NCBI GenBank assembly: GCA_950097015.1
Contig: CATNEN010000039.1
Span: 8,634,501 to 8,698,500, forward strand
Source: Macrostomum hystrix
Lineage: Eukaryota > Platyhelminthes > Macrostomidae
Length of the DNA stretch: 64,000 nt
Direction of reading: 5' to 3'
The notes under the pieces were generated by a model, which saw only the letters and a program-made list of their open reading frames with translations, was not told the DNA's origin and ran no database searches. The position numbers were made by a program, and so were the translations under genes. Below are positions 39,001 to 46,330 of the stretch, in pieces. The first letter of the stretch is position 1, and each line of letters starts with the position of its first letter.

Positions 39001-42000
39001 CGAACGCTCAAGGTCGACATCAGTGTCGGCTGACCGAGATCGATTGCTCGTACTTGGAGATCGAACTCAGGACCTAAGTCTGCAGCGGCGGCGTTGGATA
39101 AATTGTCGGCCAGACGAAGCTCGCCAGTGACAACGTCGAGTTGGAAAATGTTTTCGCCGTTAGTCAGCAGCTGGTAGCGCACGGTGCCGTTCCGACCGCG
39201 GTCAGGATCAGCAGCGACGAATCTATGCACAATCATTCCCGGCGTCGGCGGATCCGCCACCGTCAGGTTTTTCAATGGCGAGTTAAACGTCGGTCGGTTG
39301 TCGTTGACATCGGTCAGCTCGACGCTGACTTCGTGGCTGGCGCAGAGAGCGGGCGAGCCGGCGTCGCAGACCCCCAGTCGCAGGCCGTAGACGGGACGTC
39401 GCTCGCGATCCAGAGCGGCGGCCACCGTCAGGCGAAGCGCGCGGCACCGGCTGCTGGAGCTGTGGCAGCCGCTGCTGACTTCCACTACGCTGGCGTTGAA
39501 TGCAAAGTCGTAGGACAGGGCGTCAATGCCGACGACGGTGGCGGCGTAGCTGGCCAGGTGGCCATTGTACCAGCCAGCGAAGTCCGGATCGTCGACTGGA
39601 AAGTCGGCAACAACCGCGCCAACTTTAGCATCTTCGGAAACAGAGATCAGCGTCGTGGACCGGCCAGCAACGCTGCCCGAAATTTCAGGCGGACGATTCG
39701 GCGAAGTCGCGGATTCGGATGAGTCCAAGGCGCCGGCTTTCTGTAGCCGACGTCGGTGTTCATCTCGAGCTCGACGATTGGCTGCGACCAGAGCTGCTGG
39801 TCGGCGACTTCGACCGGGCGCAGGTTGGTCGCAGCGTCCACGCTGGCCATCGAACTTTAGTTGCCATGGTAACAGGGCCGTAGCGTATTTTCTGCCCATT
39901 TGAAATTCAAGCAACAGCGGCGAGGCAGATACTCGACCGCCTGCGTCCTTGGCAACCATCAGCAGGGAAACGCGGCTCGTATTCACTGGAAGGCAAGCCA
40001 AATCCAGTGTTACATTTCCAGTTGTCATGGATACCTTGGCACAGTCAGGGTTGCCTAGCAACAAATGCGACACAGCCTCTGGCGGCTCATCCAAGTCTAT
40101 GGCAGCCAGAGGGCCGGTTGAGAAGAACCGGCCGTTGACACCGTCGAAGCTATTAAGCTCAAATTGGCAGGTCGTGTGCTCAAACTCGGGCGCGAACTCG
40201 TTCACCGGCTCGACTTCGATAGAGACGGTTGCCATTGACGCCCTTGAAAACGGACGACCACGATCGGTCAGGCGCAGTCGAACAGAGTACAGTCCAGCCT
40301 GGGTCTCCAGGTCCAACGGTCTGGCCAGCACCAGTCGGCGGTTGCTCTCGTCAAGCTGGAATGGTGAAAACGCGAGGCCATCGGTTGCCATGGCAACAAC
40401 AGTAGCCGCCGCTTCGCCGTCTGCGCTCGCGTCAACATCTGCATCGGTGACGTTCAGCGTCAAGACTTCAAAGCCGACTGGCGCGGTCTCAGAGATCTTC
40501 GCAGCGATGACGCCGGAGTCGGTGACAGCTACTCCGGCCAGGTCGGGAGCGAACTCGTTGCAGTCGGTCAGATGGACCCGGAGAGTGTGAAAAGTCACGT
40601 GACTGGGGGCGGATAGGTCGCGAATTCGAGCTATCAAGCGCAGCTGCCGACTCGACTCGGCGTTCATCGGGGATCTGAAGTCGGGGATGAGCATATCAGT
40701 ATCATCACTATCATTACTATCAGAGTGACAGATAGTCAGTATCAGAGTGGCAGACAGTCAGCATCAAGAGTGACAGACAGTCAGTATCAGAGCTTTAGTT
40801 ACCTGACGGTTACAGCTCCGCTTCTTTTGTCCAGCTTGAGGTGCTGGCTGGACTGCCAGTCGGAAAACTCAAAACCGGGCCCGCCGCTCTCGAGCAGCCG
40901 TATCAGGTGTTCCGCATTGGCGCCCGCCCTGCCGACGGCTTCATCGTAGAATGTTGGCCGGAAGCGGTACAGCAGGGCTCCAACTGGCGCGCATTCGGGC
41001 ACAGTCAGCCGGAAGTTCCCATTTCCGGTGTCCGGCCCCAGCAGGCGCCGATCGGACGGGTCGACGCGGATGGATTCAATGGCGGCGCCGGCGATGCCGA
41101 TGCGCGCATCGAAGGTGCGAGCCAAGTCGTCAGGTCGAAGATCCCTGGCCAGCTGCAGTCGGTAATAGTCGCTAATGAGTTCTCGCTGCTGCGGCGGAAC
41201 GAGCTGGAATGTGCCCTGGCAGTCGTCTACAAGACGAAGCTCAATACTGATTGTCTCCGCAGTAACCTGAAGTGCGTTGGGTTCGTGTGATGGAATGGAT
41301 AGAAGTGATTGTGAGATGATGAGGTCGACCTGCGTAACATTGTTTGTTCACATAAATCAAATATAGTAATTTATCGCAACATTTATAATTATAAGTAAAG
41401 AAAAGCTAAAAGTTCTCACCATCAGCTGTCCGTCGGCACCCTCAGCACGGACCAACGCGTAGGTGGCCCCTGCGTGACCCCAGCCGGCCACCACCGGCGG
41501 TCTGACCACGCCGAGAGTCAGAGCGTTCGACACGGACGCAGCGGCTTCCAGTCCGGACGGTTCGTCTACCATAATAGCCACGAGTGCCTCGGAGAAGAAC
41601 CGTCTTACCGCGCCAGTGCTGCCACCAACGCCAACATCATCACCATCAGCGTCGCAAGGAGCGGCGCCGTCAACTGCGTGTACTCGGACTCGAATCTGGT
41701 GCAGGCCGGGCCGCGGCCTGGGGCTCAGCATCAGTACTGCGCCGCTTGTCGACTCGACGCCAAAATCGACGCTCAATCTGCTGGTTTCTGAAACAACAAA
41801 CGACGGCGTAAGGCCACCGGTGGTCGCTGACAGTCTGCCCACAACGGCGAGGCGTCGACGCTGAGTGGGTGGTGGCGCGGTGAAGGCAAACGACGCGGTG
41901 CTGAAGCGCGGACACGCTGGTCGGCGAGCGAGCAGTCGAATCACCAGGTGGCATCGTGCCGAAAGAGCGTTTGCCGACGTAGCCAAAATAGACAACGTCA

Positions 42001-42391
42001 GCCAATCTTTTACGGAGCCTTCGACGACGAAATCATCATCGAAGCCGCGTCTTGGAGCGGCTCGGACCTCCAGGAAAGCTCGACCGTTTATTCGCGGACC
42101 TACCTCTGCAACAGTCAGCCAGGCGGCCAGCCGGGCATCCTCAATTCGAAATTGGACTCGAAAGTTTTTGTCATTGGTCTTGGTCTCGTTATCATAGTCT
42201 TCGTTCTCCCGAGTCGAAATGATTAGCGATATTGGCGGCCCACTCGTCAGCACCGGCATTCGCCGGCCTCGGACGAGGAAGCCGCGGTAGGCGCCACCAA
42301 AGGCAAATCGAAGCCTTCTCTGCGCTGCTGCCGCCGTCAGCGCGGGAATCAACAGGGTTATCAGCGCCAGCAGTAGCCACAATTGGCGCAT
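4696..42391 (-). CDS. Giant Fat/Dachsous/cadherin-23-type cadherin (3' partial)
   Basis: Thirteen minus-strand exons join in frame: 42391-41420, 41329-40803, 40674-38402, 35430-35095, 34335-34078, 29084-28590, 28394-28258, 27881-27317, 18058-15821, 8620-8499, 7946-7054, 6994-6086, 6014-4696. Every junction has GT/AG sites and matching phase, and most junctions restore a split cadherin repeat. The reading frame gives about 3,681 residues: an N-terminal signal peptide, then about 28 extracellular cadherin (EC) repeats. Signatures seen are E-x-A-P-x-G, D-x-D, TG-x-L, LD-x-E and D-V-N-D-N-x-P-x-F. Several linkers are degenerate (for example [18 protein letters not shown]), so calcium binding is probably uneven. 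No EGF or laminin-G domain, and no supported TM or cytoplasmic tail, lies in the window; the last exon ends in phase 1 inside a repeat. By family, such proteins mediate cell-cell adhesion and planar polarity. The repeat number resembles Dachsous and CDH23 (27) or Fat (34); the subfamily cannot be fixed here. Confidence 0.9.
6086..6994 (-). CDS. Cadherin exon 12
   Basis: Acceptor TCTATTCAG|ACAAAC, phase 2, after a 59-bp intron. Donor CTTGCCAG|GTTGGT, phase 2. EC signals: [55 protein letters not shown]. Confidence 0.9.
7054..7946 (-). CDS. Cadherin exon 11
   Basis: Acceptor TTTCCAG|AGAGCG, phase 0. Donor AAAACG|GTAAGG, phase 2. It carries about 2.5 EC repeats ([60 protein letters not shown]). 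Confidence 0.9.
8050..8205 (-). mobile_element. SINE-B copy, truncated
   Basis: Head-side half of the family in the cadherin intron 7947-8498. On the minus strand GAGTGGCAGAGCCGTCTAA (A-box-like) is followed about 30 nt later by GAGCTCGATTCCG (B-box-like), the spacing of a tRNA internal promoter. The body is mostly missing. Confidence 0.65.
8499..8620 (-). CDS. Cadherin exon 10 (small)
   Basis: A 122-nt exon lying directly against a GAGT array that fills the 3' end of the upstream intron. Acceptor CACTTCCAG|GCGGG, phase 1. Donor GTGGAG|GTGCGA, phase 0. It encodes [19 protein letters not shown], a mid-repeat TG-x-L...LD-x-E equivalent. The join to exon 9 gives [17 protein letters not shown]. 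Confidence 0.86.
8626..9042. repeat. GAGT tetranucleotide microsatellite
   Basis: About 104 GAGT units with scattered GATT variants. On the minus strand (CACT)n forms the polypyrimidine tract leading to the acceptor CTTCCAG of cadherin exon 10. Confidence 0.97.
9590..10012. repeat. 14-bp minisatellite
   Basis: GGTAGACTGTGAGA units, with a longer repeated block marked by GGGATTGA that recurs three times (9781-10000). Confidence 0.92.
10803..11395. repeat. 34-bp minisatellite
   Basis: ATTGAGGGAGACAGAGGGTG followed by AGAGGGGTAGAGAG, about 18 copies, purine-rich on the plus strand. Confidence 0.92.
11394..11640. repeat. GGAT tetranucleotide microsatellite
   Basis: About 60 near-perfect GGAT units directly abutting the 34-bp array. 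All three plus frames read WMDG-type repeats. Confidence 0.97.
11965..12620. repeat. 16-bp minisatellite
   Basis: AAAATCTCCCATCTAG units; the left half favours CCTG variants and the right half CTAG. A related motif reappears at 14970. Confidence 0.93.
13405..14275. repeat. 24-bp minisatellite
   Basis: CTCTACTCTACCATCCACTG plus TCTA, about 36 copies with C/T variants, pyrimidine-rich on the plus strand. It creates a 294-codon open frame that is not a gene. Confidence 0.95.
14968..15075. repeat. 16-bp short array
   Basis: AAAATCTCCCAACTTC, about six copies, resembling the 12.0-kb array. Confidence 0.85.
15460..15680. repeat. 31-bp minisatellite
   Basis: AATGGGAGAATTCTATGGGG followed by ATCTGGAATCT, about seven copies, ending about 140 bp from cadherin exon 9. 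Confidence 0.9.
15821..18058 (-). CDS. Cadherin exon 9: about six EC repeats
   Basis: Acceptor GTTGCCTAG|GCAAC, phase 1. Donor TCTGTGG|GTGAGT, phase 1. It is 2,238 nt with strong repeats: [61 protein letters not shown] and [14 protein letters not shown]. These are the best-conserved calcium linkers in the gene. Confidence 0.92.
18130..18680. repeat. 20-bp minisatellite
   Basis: TTAGACTAGAAATGAACCTG, about 27 copies with ACTAG/ACAAG/AGAAG variants. Confidence 0.93.
19320..19826. repeat. 20-bp minisatellite
   Basis: GACAGATACAGTCAAGTACA, about 24 copies alternating AGTC and AGGC types. Confidence 0.95.
20275..20835. repeat. 42-bp dimeric minisatellite (2 x 21)
   Basis: Alternating half-units GTCAATAGATCAGTAGCTTC and GCCAATAGATGAGTAGCTTT, very homogeneous. 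The minus frame reads [14 protein letters not shown]. Confidence 0.95.
21310..22390. repeat. 30-bp minisatellite
   Basis: AATCTGATCATTCACTTCAT followed by CAGCCAATAA, about 36 copies. The period of ten codons leaves open frames on both strands ([10 protein letters not shown] on minus). Confidence 0.96.
23335..24860. repeat. 12-bp minisatellite
   Basis: GCGATTCTAGCT with GTGATT and GGT variants, about 126 copies; the largest array in this intron. There is a duplicated block at about 24180-24340, 24360-24510 and 24540-24650. Confidence 0.96.
25395..25505 (-). mobile_element. SINE-A copy, partial
   Basis: Contains the B-box region (plus strand GGGAATCGAACCCCCGACC) and the 3' end (GCGCAGTCCATGGACTGGGG). 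The middle of the body and the A box are missing. Confidence 0.6.
25660..25860 (-). mobile_element. SINE-B copy, body only
   Basis: Matches the tail-side half of the copies at 29.7 and 38.0 kb (GGGCTGTGGACAATGGCACA, ATTCCGCTGACT, GCAATGTACACTCTCACTG). The tRNA head is absent. Confidence 0.65.
26525..27195. repeat. 24-bp minisatellite sharing the 12-bp core
   Basis: CGATTCTAGCTACTGTTCCA followed by GCTG, about 28 nearly identical copies. Half of each unit equals the GCGATTCTAGCT motif of the 23.3-kb array. Confidence 0.96.
27317..27881 (-). CDS. Cadherin exon 8
   Basis: Acceptor CTTCAATCAG|CTG, phase 0. Donor GATTCGG|GTGAGT, phase 1. It contains [11 protein letters not shown] (degenerate linker), [28 protein letters not shown] and [14 protein letters not shown]. 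The join to exon 9 restores [19 protein letters not shown] across a 9.3-kb intron. Confidence 0.86.
28258..28394 (-). CDS. Cadherin exon 7 (46 codons)
   Basis: A short exon with acceptor CATTCTAG|GCGTC (phase 1) and donor AAACAG|GTCTGT (phase 0). Its residues ([26 protein letters not shown]) are the second half of a cadherin repeat and join exactly to LIVKVQQVN at the start of exon 8. Confidence 0.82.
28590..29084 (-). CDS. Cadherin exon 6
   Basis: Acceptor ATTTTTAG|CATCC, phase 1; an alternative AG nine bases later (exon start 29075) would drop three codons in frame. Donor CTGGCCG|GTGAGA, phase 1. EC signals include [19 protein letters not shown] and [12 protein letters not shown]. The Gly run (GGGGG) and the missing canonical linker mark a divergent repeat. 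Confidence 0.82.
29255..29480 (-). mobile_element. SINE-A copy (tRNA-derived)
   Basis: On the minus strand the head reads TAGCCAAGTGGTTAGGGCG (A box), then GGTTCGAATCC (consensus B box) about 35 nt later. A body with GCAAGACACTTAACTCTGC and TTCAGTTCACCCA follows, ending near GACTGAACAGCTGTAC. It lies in the cadherin intron 29085-34077. It looks like a SINE rather than a working tRNA gene because the anticodon stem pairs poorly and a conserved body follows. Confidence 0.8.
29655..29706. repeat. AACAATT heptanucleotide tail
   Basis: Seven AACAATT units at the tail of the LINE-split SINE-B, consistent with a SINE 3' simple-repeat tail. Confidence 0.9.
29985..33978 (+). mobile_element. Non-LTR retrotransposon (LINE) with AP endonuclease, RT and RNase H
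   Basis: A 3,994-bp element flanked by a perfect 12-bp duplication (GCTCAGGGACCT at 29973-29984 and 33979-33990). It begins with a G run, has a 5' leader of about 160 bp, one long ORF (30146-33928), a 3' UTR of about 35 bp, and ends in (GAA)n. It is inserted inside a SINE-B copy and lies antisense to the cadherin intron. It is much more GC-rich than the surrounding introns. A full RNase H domain with a short simple-repeat tail fits the I/R1-like group of LINEs, but the clade needs a phylogeny. No separate ORF1 is present. Confidence 0.92.
30146..33928 (+). CDS. LINE polyprotein: endonuclease / reverse transcriptase / RNase H
   Basis: 1,260 codons, open throughout. In order: a short basic N-terminus; an AP-type endonuclease from about residue 35 ([46 protein letters not shown]); a reverse transcriptase from about 440 to 710 ([44 protein letters not shown] and the catalytic [10 protein letters not shown]); an RNase H with its acidic residues ([44 protein letters not shown]); and a C-terminal C-x2-C-x8-H-x4-C knuckle ([18 protein letters not shown]). 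Enzymatically it would nick DNA and copy its RNA at the nick. The endonuclease looks shortened: [10 protein letters not shown] is followed after only about 20 residues by GSDHLP, so the usual intervening block with the S/T-x-x-D motif is missing. The copy is therefore probably nicking-deficient despite an intact frame. Confidence 0.93.
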   Translation: MTDQLPTQPAEPQRRAPGGAKRQPDRRSARAQAPSSLHLLQLNAEGVVAKTPELCKLLLDLRVDVACLQETHTAEGREPRLPGFNAVWRHRQSGRRSGGPTRGGGVAILIREGLRYEVLHERPCAPEDVSTEWAGIRVFPSEKTVESLDIHCLYVPPIRNAEGDDRVQRFNPQWLPSGASTVILGDLNAHHPAWDPESAPDVSGRAEWQVRRDVGSDHLPISVIIHGSRGAAKRAGAARRAWAKADWAGFRAQTEEALAGWDALPPATATEANRLLTEAIMTADKAFIPRGARPSPKAWWTPEFEDAVKSRRAARAAAAADPNERPAWNKASADAKKIIADAKRDSWRAFAGEVAADTDHSKIWRVVRSLDGRSNNLQRDAALRVGQKLYVRPKDIAEAYAKEYAAVSRLPQDRRTRILRRENHRSRAAAQADSPEAGDFSKQFSSRELDRVLRSLPARKAPGPDGISAEHLQHLGPAGRRAALHVINQSWAKGEVPSAWRRAHVVPILKKGKPADMIGSYRPIALTSAMAKLAERLVQARLYWWAESRQLLHPAQAGFRKRRCTEDQIARLTQLISDGHQASPARRTVVVLFDFRRAYDTVWKQGLLHKLHAAGIPAAGVRWLSSFLADRRAAVRVDGATSSWRLFREGLPQGSVLAPLLFALFINDLPDQLPPDCTPLLYADDLAIAVQGLTVEEAEAKAQRAIDATAEWANKWRLQLAPEKCAASLFSTTAGEASRELRQQLNDAPLATDRQPRFLGVILDRLLSFTAHAANVAGRARARCGVLAALSGSSWGAKQTDVRRLYTAYVRPVLEYAAGAWMPSACKTAIEQLDRAQRLCARVITGCPRNTRSEVLEREAGLPPMAVRAEMHAGLLLERALRLPPDNPLLACAAAEGPRRRLQSARGWRETATRVSTDAGLSGYPREPVCAVPATPPWANLDTVTFGLQLSAPSSRCDPPEARRAAAELTLAGLPPARTAIWTDGAAKDGVSAGGSGALVEPDTALCVPAGHVTSSFHAELVAIAEALQWVLAAPDPAELSPVRVCSDSLSALAALESGPGSTGVTTADAIWASLSHLAAGGVAVHLQWVRGHAGIPGNEAVDAIAKRGSALPQAEAHIPLAAAQAAIRRHCLARWHQLYRAAAADAAGTSSLPWHAACTSGHLPPPPPTDLSRRHERLICQLRADRCHALRGFQAAIGAPVAPTCRLCGEGDETAAHVLLACPALTAHRCRLWGPCPEPAAVFECCASVLALLGKAGII
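34078..34335 (-). CDS. Cadherin exon 5
   Basis: Acceptor CATTCCCCTAG|GTCGG, phase 1. Donor GGCACAG|GTGAGC, phase 1. It encodes 86 residues with a textbook half repeat: [19 protein letters not shown] followed by the linker [11 protein letters not shown]. It lies just downstream, in gene orientation, of a 23-bp minisatellite. Confidence 0.88.
34365..35070. repeat. 23-bp minisatellite in cadherin intron 34336-35094
   Basis: GGGACAGGATGGGATTTCAAATT with TAGAATT and GGAGAGG variants, about 30 copies. It fills nearly the whole intron between exons 4 and 5. Confidence 0.95.
35095..35430 (-). CDS. Cadherin exon 4
   Basis: Acceptor TTTCCAAG|GCAAC, phase 1. Donor GGCAGCG|GTGAGA, phase 1. It completes one repeat ([15 protein letters not shown], then linker [11 protein letters not shown]) and opens the next ([15 protein letters not shown]). 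The join to exon 3 restores FEIDQQGNIRTK. Confidence 0.87.
35510..36000. repeat. About 28-bp minisatellite
   Basis: GAGAGGACCTGTTAGACACAC with CACA-length variation. It lies in the cadherin intron 35431-38401. Confidence 0.92.
36001..36900. other. Unique intronic stretch
   Basis: AT-rich, with poly-T and CTCT tracts. No gene or recognised repeat family. Confidence 0.5.
36905..37285. repeat. 16-bp minisatellite
   Basis: TATCTACTTCCCTCCC, about 23 copies, pyrimidine-only on the plus strand apart from A. Confidence 0.95.
37945..38205 (-). mobile_element. SINE-B copy (most complete)
   Basis: Same family as at 29.7 kb, inside the cadherin intron 35431-38401. Shared blocks on the plus strand include AGGCAGTGTACACTCTCAC, GGTTGGCCCTCAAGGGC and GGAATCGAGCTCAGGGACC. 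The reverse complement ends the tRNA-like head with a B-box-like AGCTCGATTCC. There is no coding capacity. Confidence 0.75.
38402..40674 (-). CDS. Cadherin exon 3: about six EC repeats
   Basis: Acceptor GACTTCAG|A, phase 2. Donor CAGCAAG|GTGAGA, phase 1. The exon carries several recognisable repeats, with linkers [21 protein letters not shown] and [11 protein letters not shown]. Between about 39735 and 39860 the continuous frame becomes Arg-rich with low GC at third positions, while the neighbouring frame looks like EC sequence. This may be a pair of compensating frameshifts (see findings). Confidence 0.87.
40695..40797. repeat. Short array inside a 128-bp cadherin intron
   Basis: About four units of TATCAGAGTGACAGACAGTC make up most of intron 40675-40802. 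Confidence 0.8.
40803..41329 (-). CDS. Cadherin exon 2
   Basis: Acceptor TTACGCAG|GTCGAC, phase 0. Donor GTCAG|GTAACT, phase 2. It encodes about 176 residues of divergent EC sequence, including [17 protein letters not shown] (start of a repeat) and [12 protein letters not shown] (mid-repeat). The preceding intron is 90 bp (41330-41419). Confidence 0.85.
41420..42391 (-). CDS. Cadherin exon 1: signal peptide and first divergent EC repeats
   Basis: ATG at 42391-42389 opens a hydrophobic signal peptide ([17 protein letters not shown]) followed by an Ala-rich cleavage region. An in-frame TAG lies nine bases upstream, so this is the first usable ATG in this frame. The exon codes 324 residues covering about two divergent EC repeats with poor calcium motifs (ACPRF where the D-x-N-D-N linker is expected). 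It ends in phase 0 at the donor ATG|GTGAGA. AG dinucleotides at about 42397-42402 could serve as a cis or spliced-leader acceptor. Confidence 0.85.
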
Positions 42392-44547
42392 GTCTGCCTA
42401 CCTGGTGCTCAAATGAGCTGCTGCTGGCCTAATTAAAGAAAATAAATTCAGAGAAAGTTCCAGTTTTCATAAAATCGCGATCGTGAGAAACAATAATGTA
42501 AATACAATATCTATGTTTAAAATAGATGTTCCCAATGTTCTGGGAACCCATTACGAATTTTCTTCGACTGTATTTTGGATTTCCTTAGAATATTATTCTG
42601 CTGCCTAGCTTTTCATTGTTTTCATAAGGTCGACGTACCTGCCAGTTTTAATCACTACTGAAGTGTCCAGGCTTCAAATTTATTGTTGCACTTTCGAAAA
42701 CACGTAAGCTCTAGATATATTTGTTCATAAAATGGGACGAATTTGTTTATAGTAGCATACGATCTGTCTAGGAGTTGTCCGTCATGCGGACCTCGCACGC
42801 GATGCATGTTTATGATTCGTAGAAAGGAACGTTTTTAAAGTTGTAGCAGGCAAGACATTATTTTAAACAAATAAACTGAATCTAAATTTAAAAGTGACTC
42901 TATACCAGAAACATAAAACATTGCTTATTTTGCTATATTTATTTATCCAAATAATTTGCCTGTTGCTTTACCGTACACATATAGTGATAACTGAAAAGTA
43001 AGGGGTTTTAAACTGGGATATTAGACGTAACGTAAGTTCAATCTGCAGTTCTCAGTATCAGCACTGAATATCGCCACTTCAAAAATGTTGTCCCGTCATT
43101 TTAGGTTATATTTATAACTTTAGTAATCTTAAAACCCGGTATGCTTCGTGTTTTAATGTATTTTGATAAAATTTCTTGTATTTACGTAACGTAACCATTT
43201 CCAATAGAAGCAATTCCAAATGTATTAATGAAATCGAAAAATCGAAAACTTATTATATATACGTCTGGAAACAGATTACTTTCTTCATGCGTCCTAAAAA
43301 TATGTTTACTCAAAACGTTTCTTCCGTTTTTATTTAAGTATTCTTATTGATCATTGTATGACATAATTTTTCTATCAAAAGCGAATTTGTCAAAAGCAAT
43401 AGTTAAAAGTTATTCGTTTGGAAAGCTGAAATTTGAGCTTTTTGATGTATATATATAAGTTTTTATTCATATATGAAGTTATTGCAGCTTGAGACTGTAT
43501 TCTCGAACTACTCACAAGAAGCTATTGGGAGTTACAAATAAATTAGCAATTGAAAGGATTAACTTTACTAAATTTTATATTTTTAAGTTTTGAATTTTAG
43601 AATATTTTCTTGAGTTTCTAAAGATTTTATTAATATTTGAATACGATAACAAGCAGATACGTAAATTGCATTTAGTGTAAATTGAATATCTAGGTGGTAT
43701 TTTTGTTATTTAGTAAATGACTTATGCTAAAAATAACTTGTTCATAATATTCTTAATACATTTGCTGTTTGTAAATATAAATAAAATTAAATCATTCGCA
43801 AGAGTTTACATAAAACCAACGCTAATAAAAAAGTTAAACATAAATAATTTCATATCGCATAACTTCAACTGATAATATGAAAGAGGCTAAATTGTTGTTA
43901 AATCCTTTGAATTGTTTGAATTCGAAGGAATATTGAATTGTTATTAAGTTATCATATTTGCACGTACTTCGTACATGACAAGCCGCAACACTGTTAATTA
44001 GGTTTAAACTATTTACAACTATAATTAAACTCTGCTTTAACCAGCATTTATATATATATTAGTAGACATCATTTTTTCATACAACAGGTCTCAATTAAAT
44101 GAAGTCGTGCCGTATTGCAAAGAGAATCGGAATTGAGAAACATTAAGTAGATATTAGAACAATAACGTTTTTTTTATTGACACCAAAATGAGATAATTAG
44201 CGATCGATAAAAATGTTACTGAAGTATTATGCATAACTAAAAATGAACAAAAGCATCATATCAGACTTAATGAAAAATATTTAAACAACTCATCGACCAG
44301 GCCGATTGGAATTGGAATTTAAACAAGCAATCCTCGCGGCACGAGATGGCTCAACTCTTCGTCTCACTGAAATGAGTAATGATTATTTTATATGTAGGAG
44401 GTCTGTTTACACTCGTATATAATTTGGTGACAATAGGCCCACAGCCAGCGAGGAGGCTTTATGCCCGTTCCGAATGAATGAGGCCTTAACACTACATCGA
44501 ACTCAAGCATCTTGGTCGAGAGGCAGTTACACGGGTAGTTACACGTG
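42392..44547. other. AT-rich intergenic DNA upstream of the cadherin gene
   Basis: 2.1 kb of AT-rich DNA between the cadherin start codon and the array at 44550; it should contain the cadherin promoter and 5' UTR. No ORF of note. I could not identify a convincing core promoter by eye. Confidence 0.5.
44410..44525 (-). mobile_element. Degenerate SINE-B remnant
   Basis: AGCCAGCGAGGAGGC, ATGCCCGTTCCG, then AATGAGGCC and GAACTCAAGCATCTTGGT resemble diverged family blocks with the middle deleted. It borders the 24-bp array at 44550. Confidence 0.45.
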
Positions 44548-46138
44548 TAAGCCATGCCATAAAAGACTGGGCAAGCCATGACACCAAAGACTGGGCAAGC
44601 CATGCAACCAAAGACTGGGTAAGCCATGCCACCAAAGACTGGGCAAGCCATGCCACCAAAGACTGGGTAAGCCATGCAACCAAAGACTGGGTAAGCCATG
44701 CCACCAAAGACTGGGAAAGCCATGCCACCAAAGACTGGGCAAGCCATGCCACCAAAGACTGGGCAAGCCATGCCACCAAAGACTGGGCAAGCCGTGCAAC
44801 CAAAGACTGGGCAAGCCATGCCACCAAAGACTGGGCAAGCCATGCAACCAAAGACTGGGCAAGCCATGCCACCAAAGACTGGGTAAGCCATGCCACCAAA
44901 GACTGGGTAAGCCATGCCACCAAAGACTGGGAAAGCCATGCCACCAAAGACTGGGTAAGCCATGCCACCAAAGACTGGGCAAGCCGTGCCAGTGCCACCA
45001 AAGACTGGGTAAGCCGTGCCACCAAAGACTGGGCAAGCCGTGCCACCAAAGACTGGGTAAGCCATGCCACCAAAGACTGGGTAAGCCATGCCACCAAAGA
45101 CTGGGCAAGCCATGCAACCAAAGACTGGGCAAGCCATGCCACCAAAGACTGGGTAAGCCATGCCACCAAAGACTGGGTAAGCCATGCCACCAAAGACTGG
45201 GAAAGCCATGCCACCAAAGACTGGGTAAGCCATGCCACCAAAGACTGGGCAAGCCATGCCACCAAAGACTGGGCAAGCCGTGCCACCAAAGACTGGGCAA
45301 GCCGTGCCACCAAAGACTGGGTAAGCCATGCCACCAAAGACTGGGTAAGCCATGCCACCAAAGACTGGGAAAGCCATGCCACCAAAGACTGGGTAAGCCA
45401 TGCCACCAAAGACTGGGCAAGCCATGCCACCAAAGACTGGGCAAGCCGTGCCACCAAAGACTGGGCAAGCCGTGCCACCAAAGACTGGGTAAGCCATGCC
45501 ACCAAAGACTGGGTAAGCCATGCCACCAAAGACTGGGCAAGCCATGCAACCAAAGACTGGGCAAGCCATGCCACCAAAGACTGGGTAAGCCATGCCACCA
45601 AAGACTGGGCAAGCCGTGCCACCAAAGACTGGGCAAGCCGTGCCACCAAAGACTGGGTAAGCCATGCCACCAAAGACTGGGTAAGCCATGCCACCAAAGA
45701 CTGGGCAAGCCATGCAACCAAAGACTGGGCAAGCCATGCCACCAAAGACTGGGTAAGCCATGCCACCAAAGACTGGGCAAGCCATGCCACCAAAGACTGG
45801 GTAAGCCATGCCACCAAAGACTGGGCAAGCCATGCCACCAAAGACTGGGCAAGCCATGCCACCAAAGACTGGGTAAGCCATGCCACCAAAGACTGGGCAA
45901 GCCGTGCCAGTGCCACCAAAGACTGGGTAAGCCATGCCACCAAAGACTGGGCAAGCCGTGCCACCAAAGACTGGGCAAGCCGTGCCACCAAAGACTGGGT
46001 AAGCCATCCCACCAAAGACTGGGCAAGCCGTGCCACCAAAGACTGGGTAAGCCATGCAACCAAAGACTGGGTAAGCCATGCCACCAAAGACTGGGCAAGC
46101 CATGCCACCAAAGACTGGGCAAGCCATGCATGCCACCA
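44548..46138. repeat. 24-bp minisatellite with higher-order structure
   Basis: AAGCCATGCCACCAAAGACT followed by GGGC, about 66 copies. Unit variants (GTAAGC/GCAAGC/GAAAGC; CATGCC/CGTGCC/CATGCA) recur in blocks several units long. All three minus frames are open for 500-600 codons; not considered coding. Confidence 0.96.
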
Positions 46139-46330
46139 ACGCTGACTGGCATACAGGAGTGTACTGGAGCTTATTGGAAAAGTCGACCTTCTGAACTTCT
46201 GATGCGTTAGAGTTGCGAATAGTGTCCTTCGTTGCAGTAGCTAATAAACTCAAAGTTTTCGTGTGCACTCATTTTCATTCTCTCACCCCGCCTTGAGTCG
46301 TGTTCTCGCCTCCCTTGGTATTTCACACTG

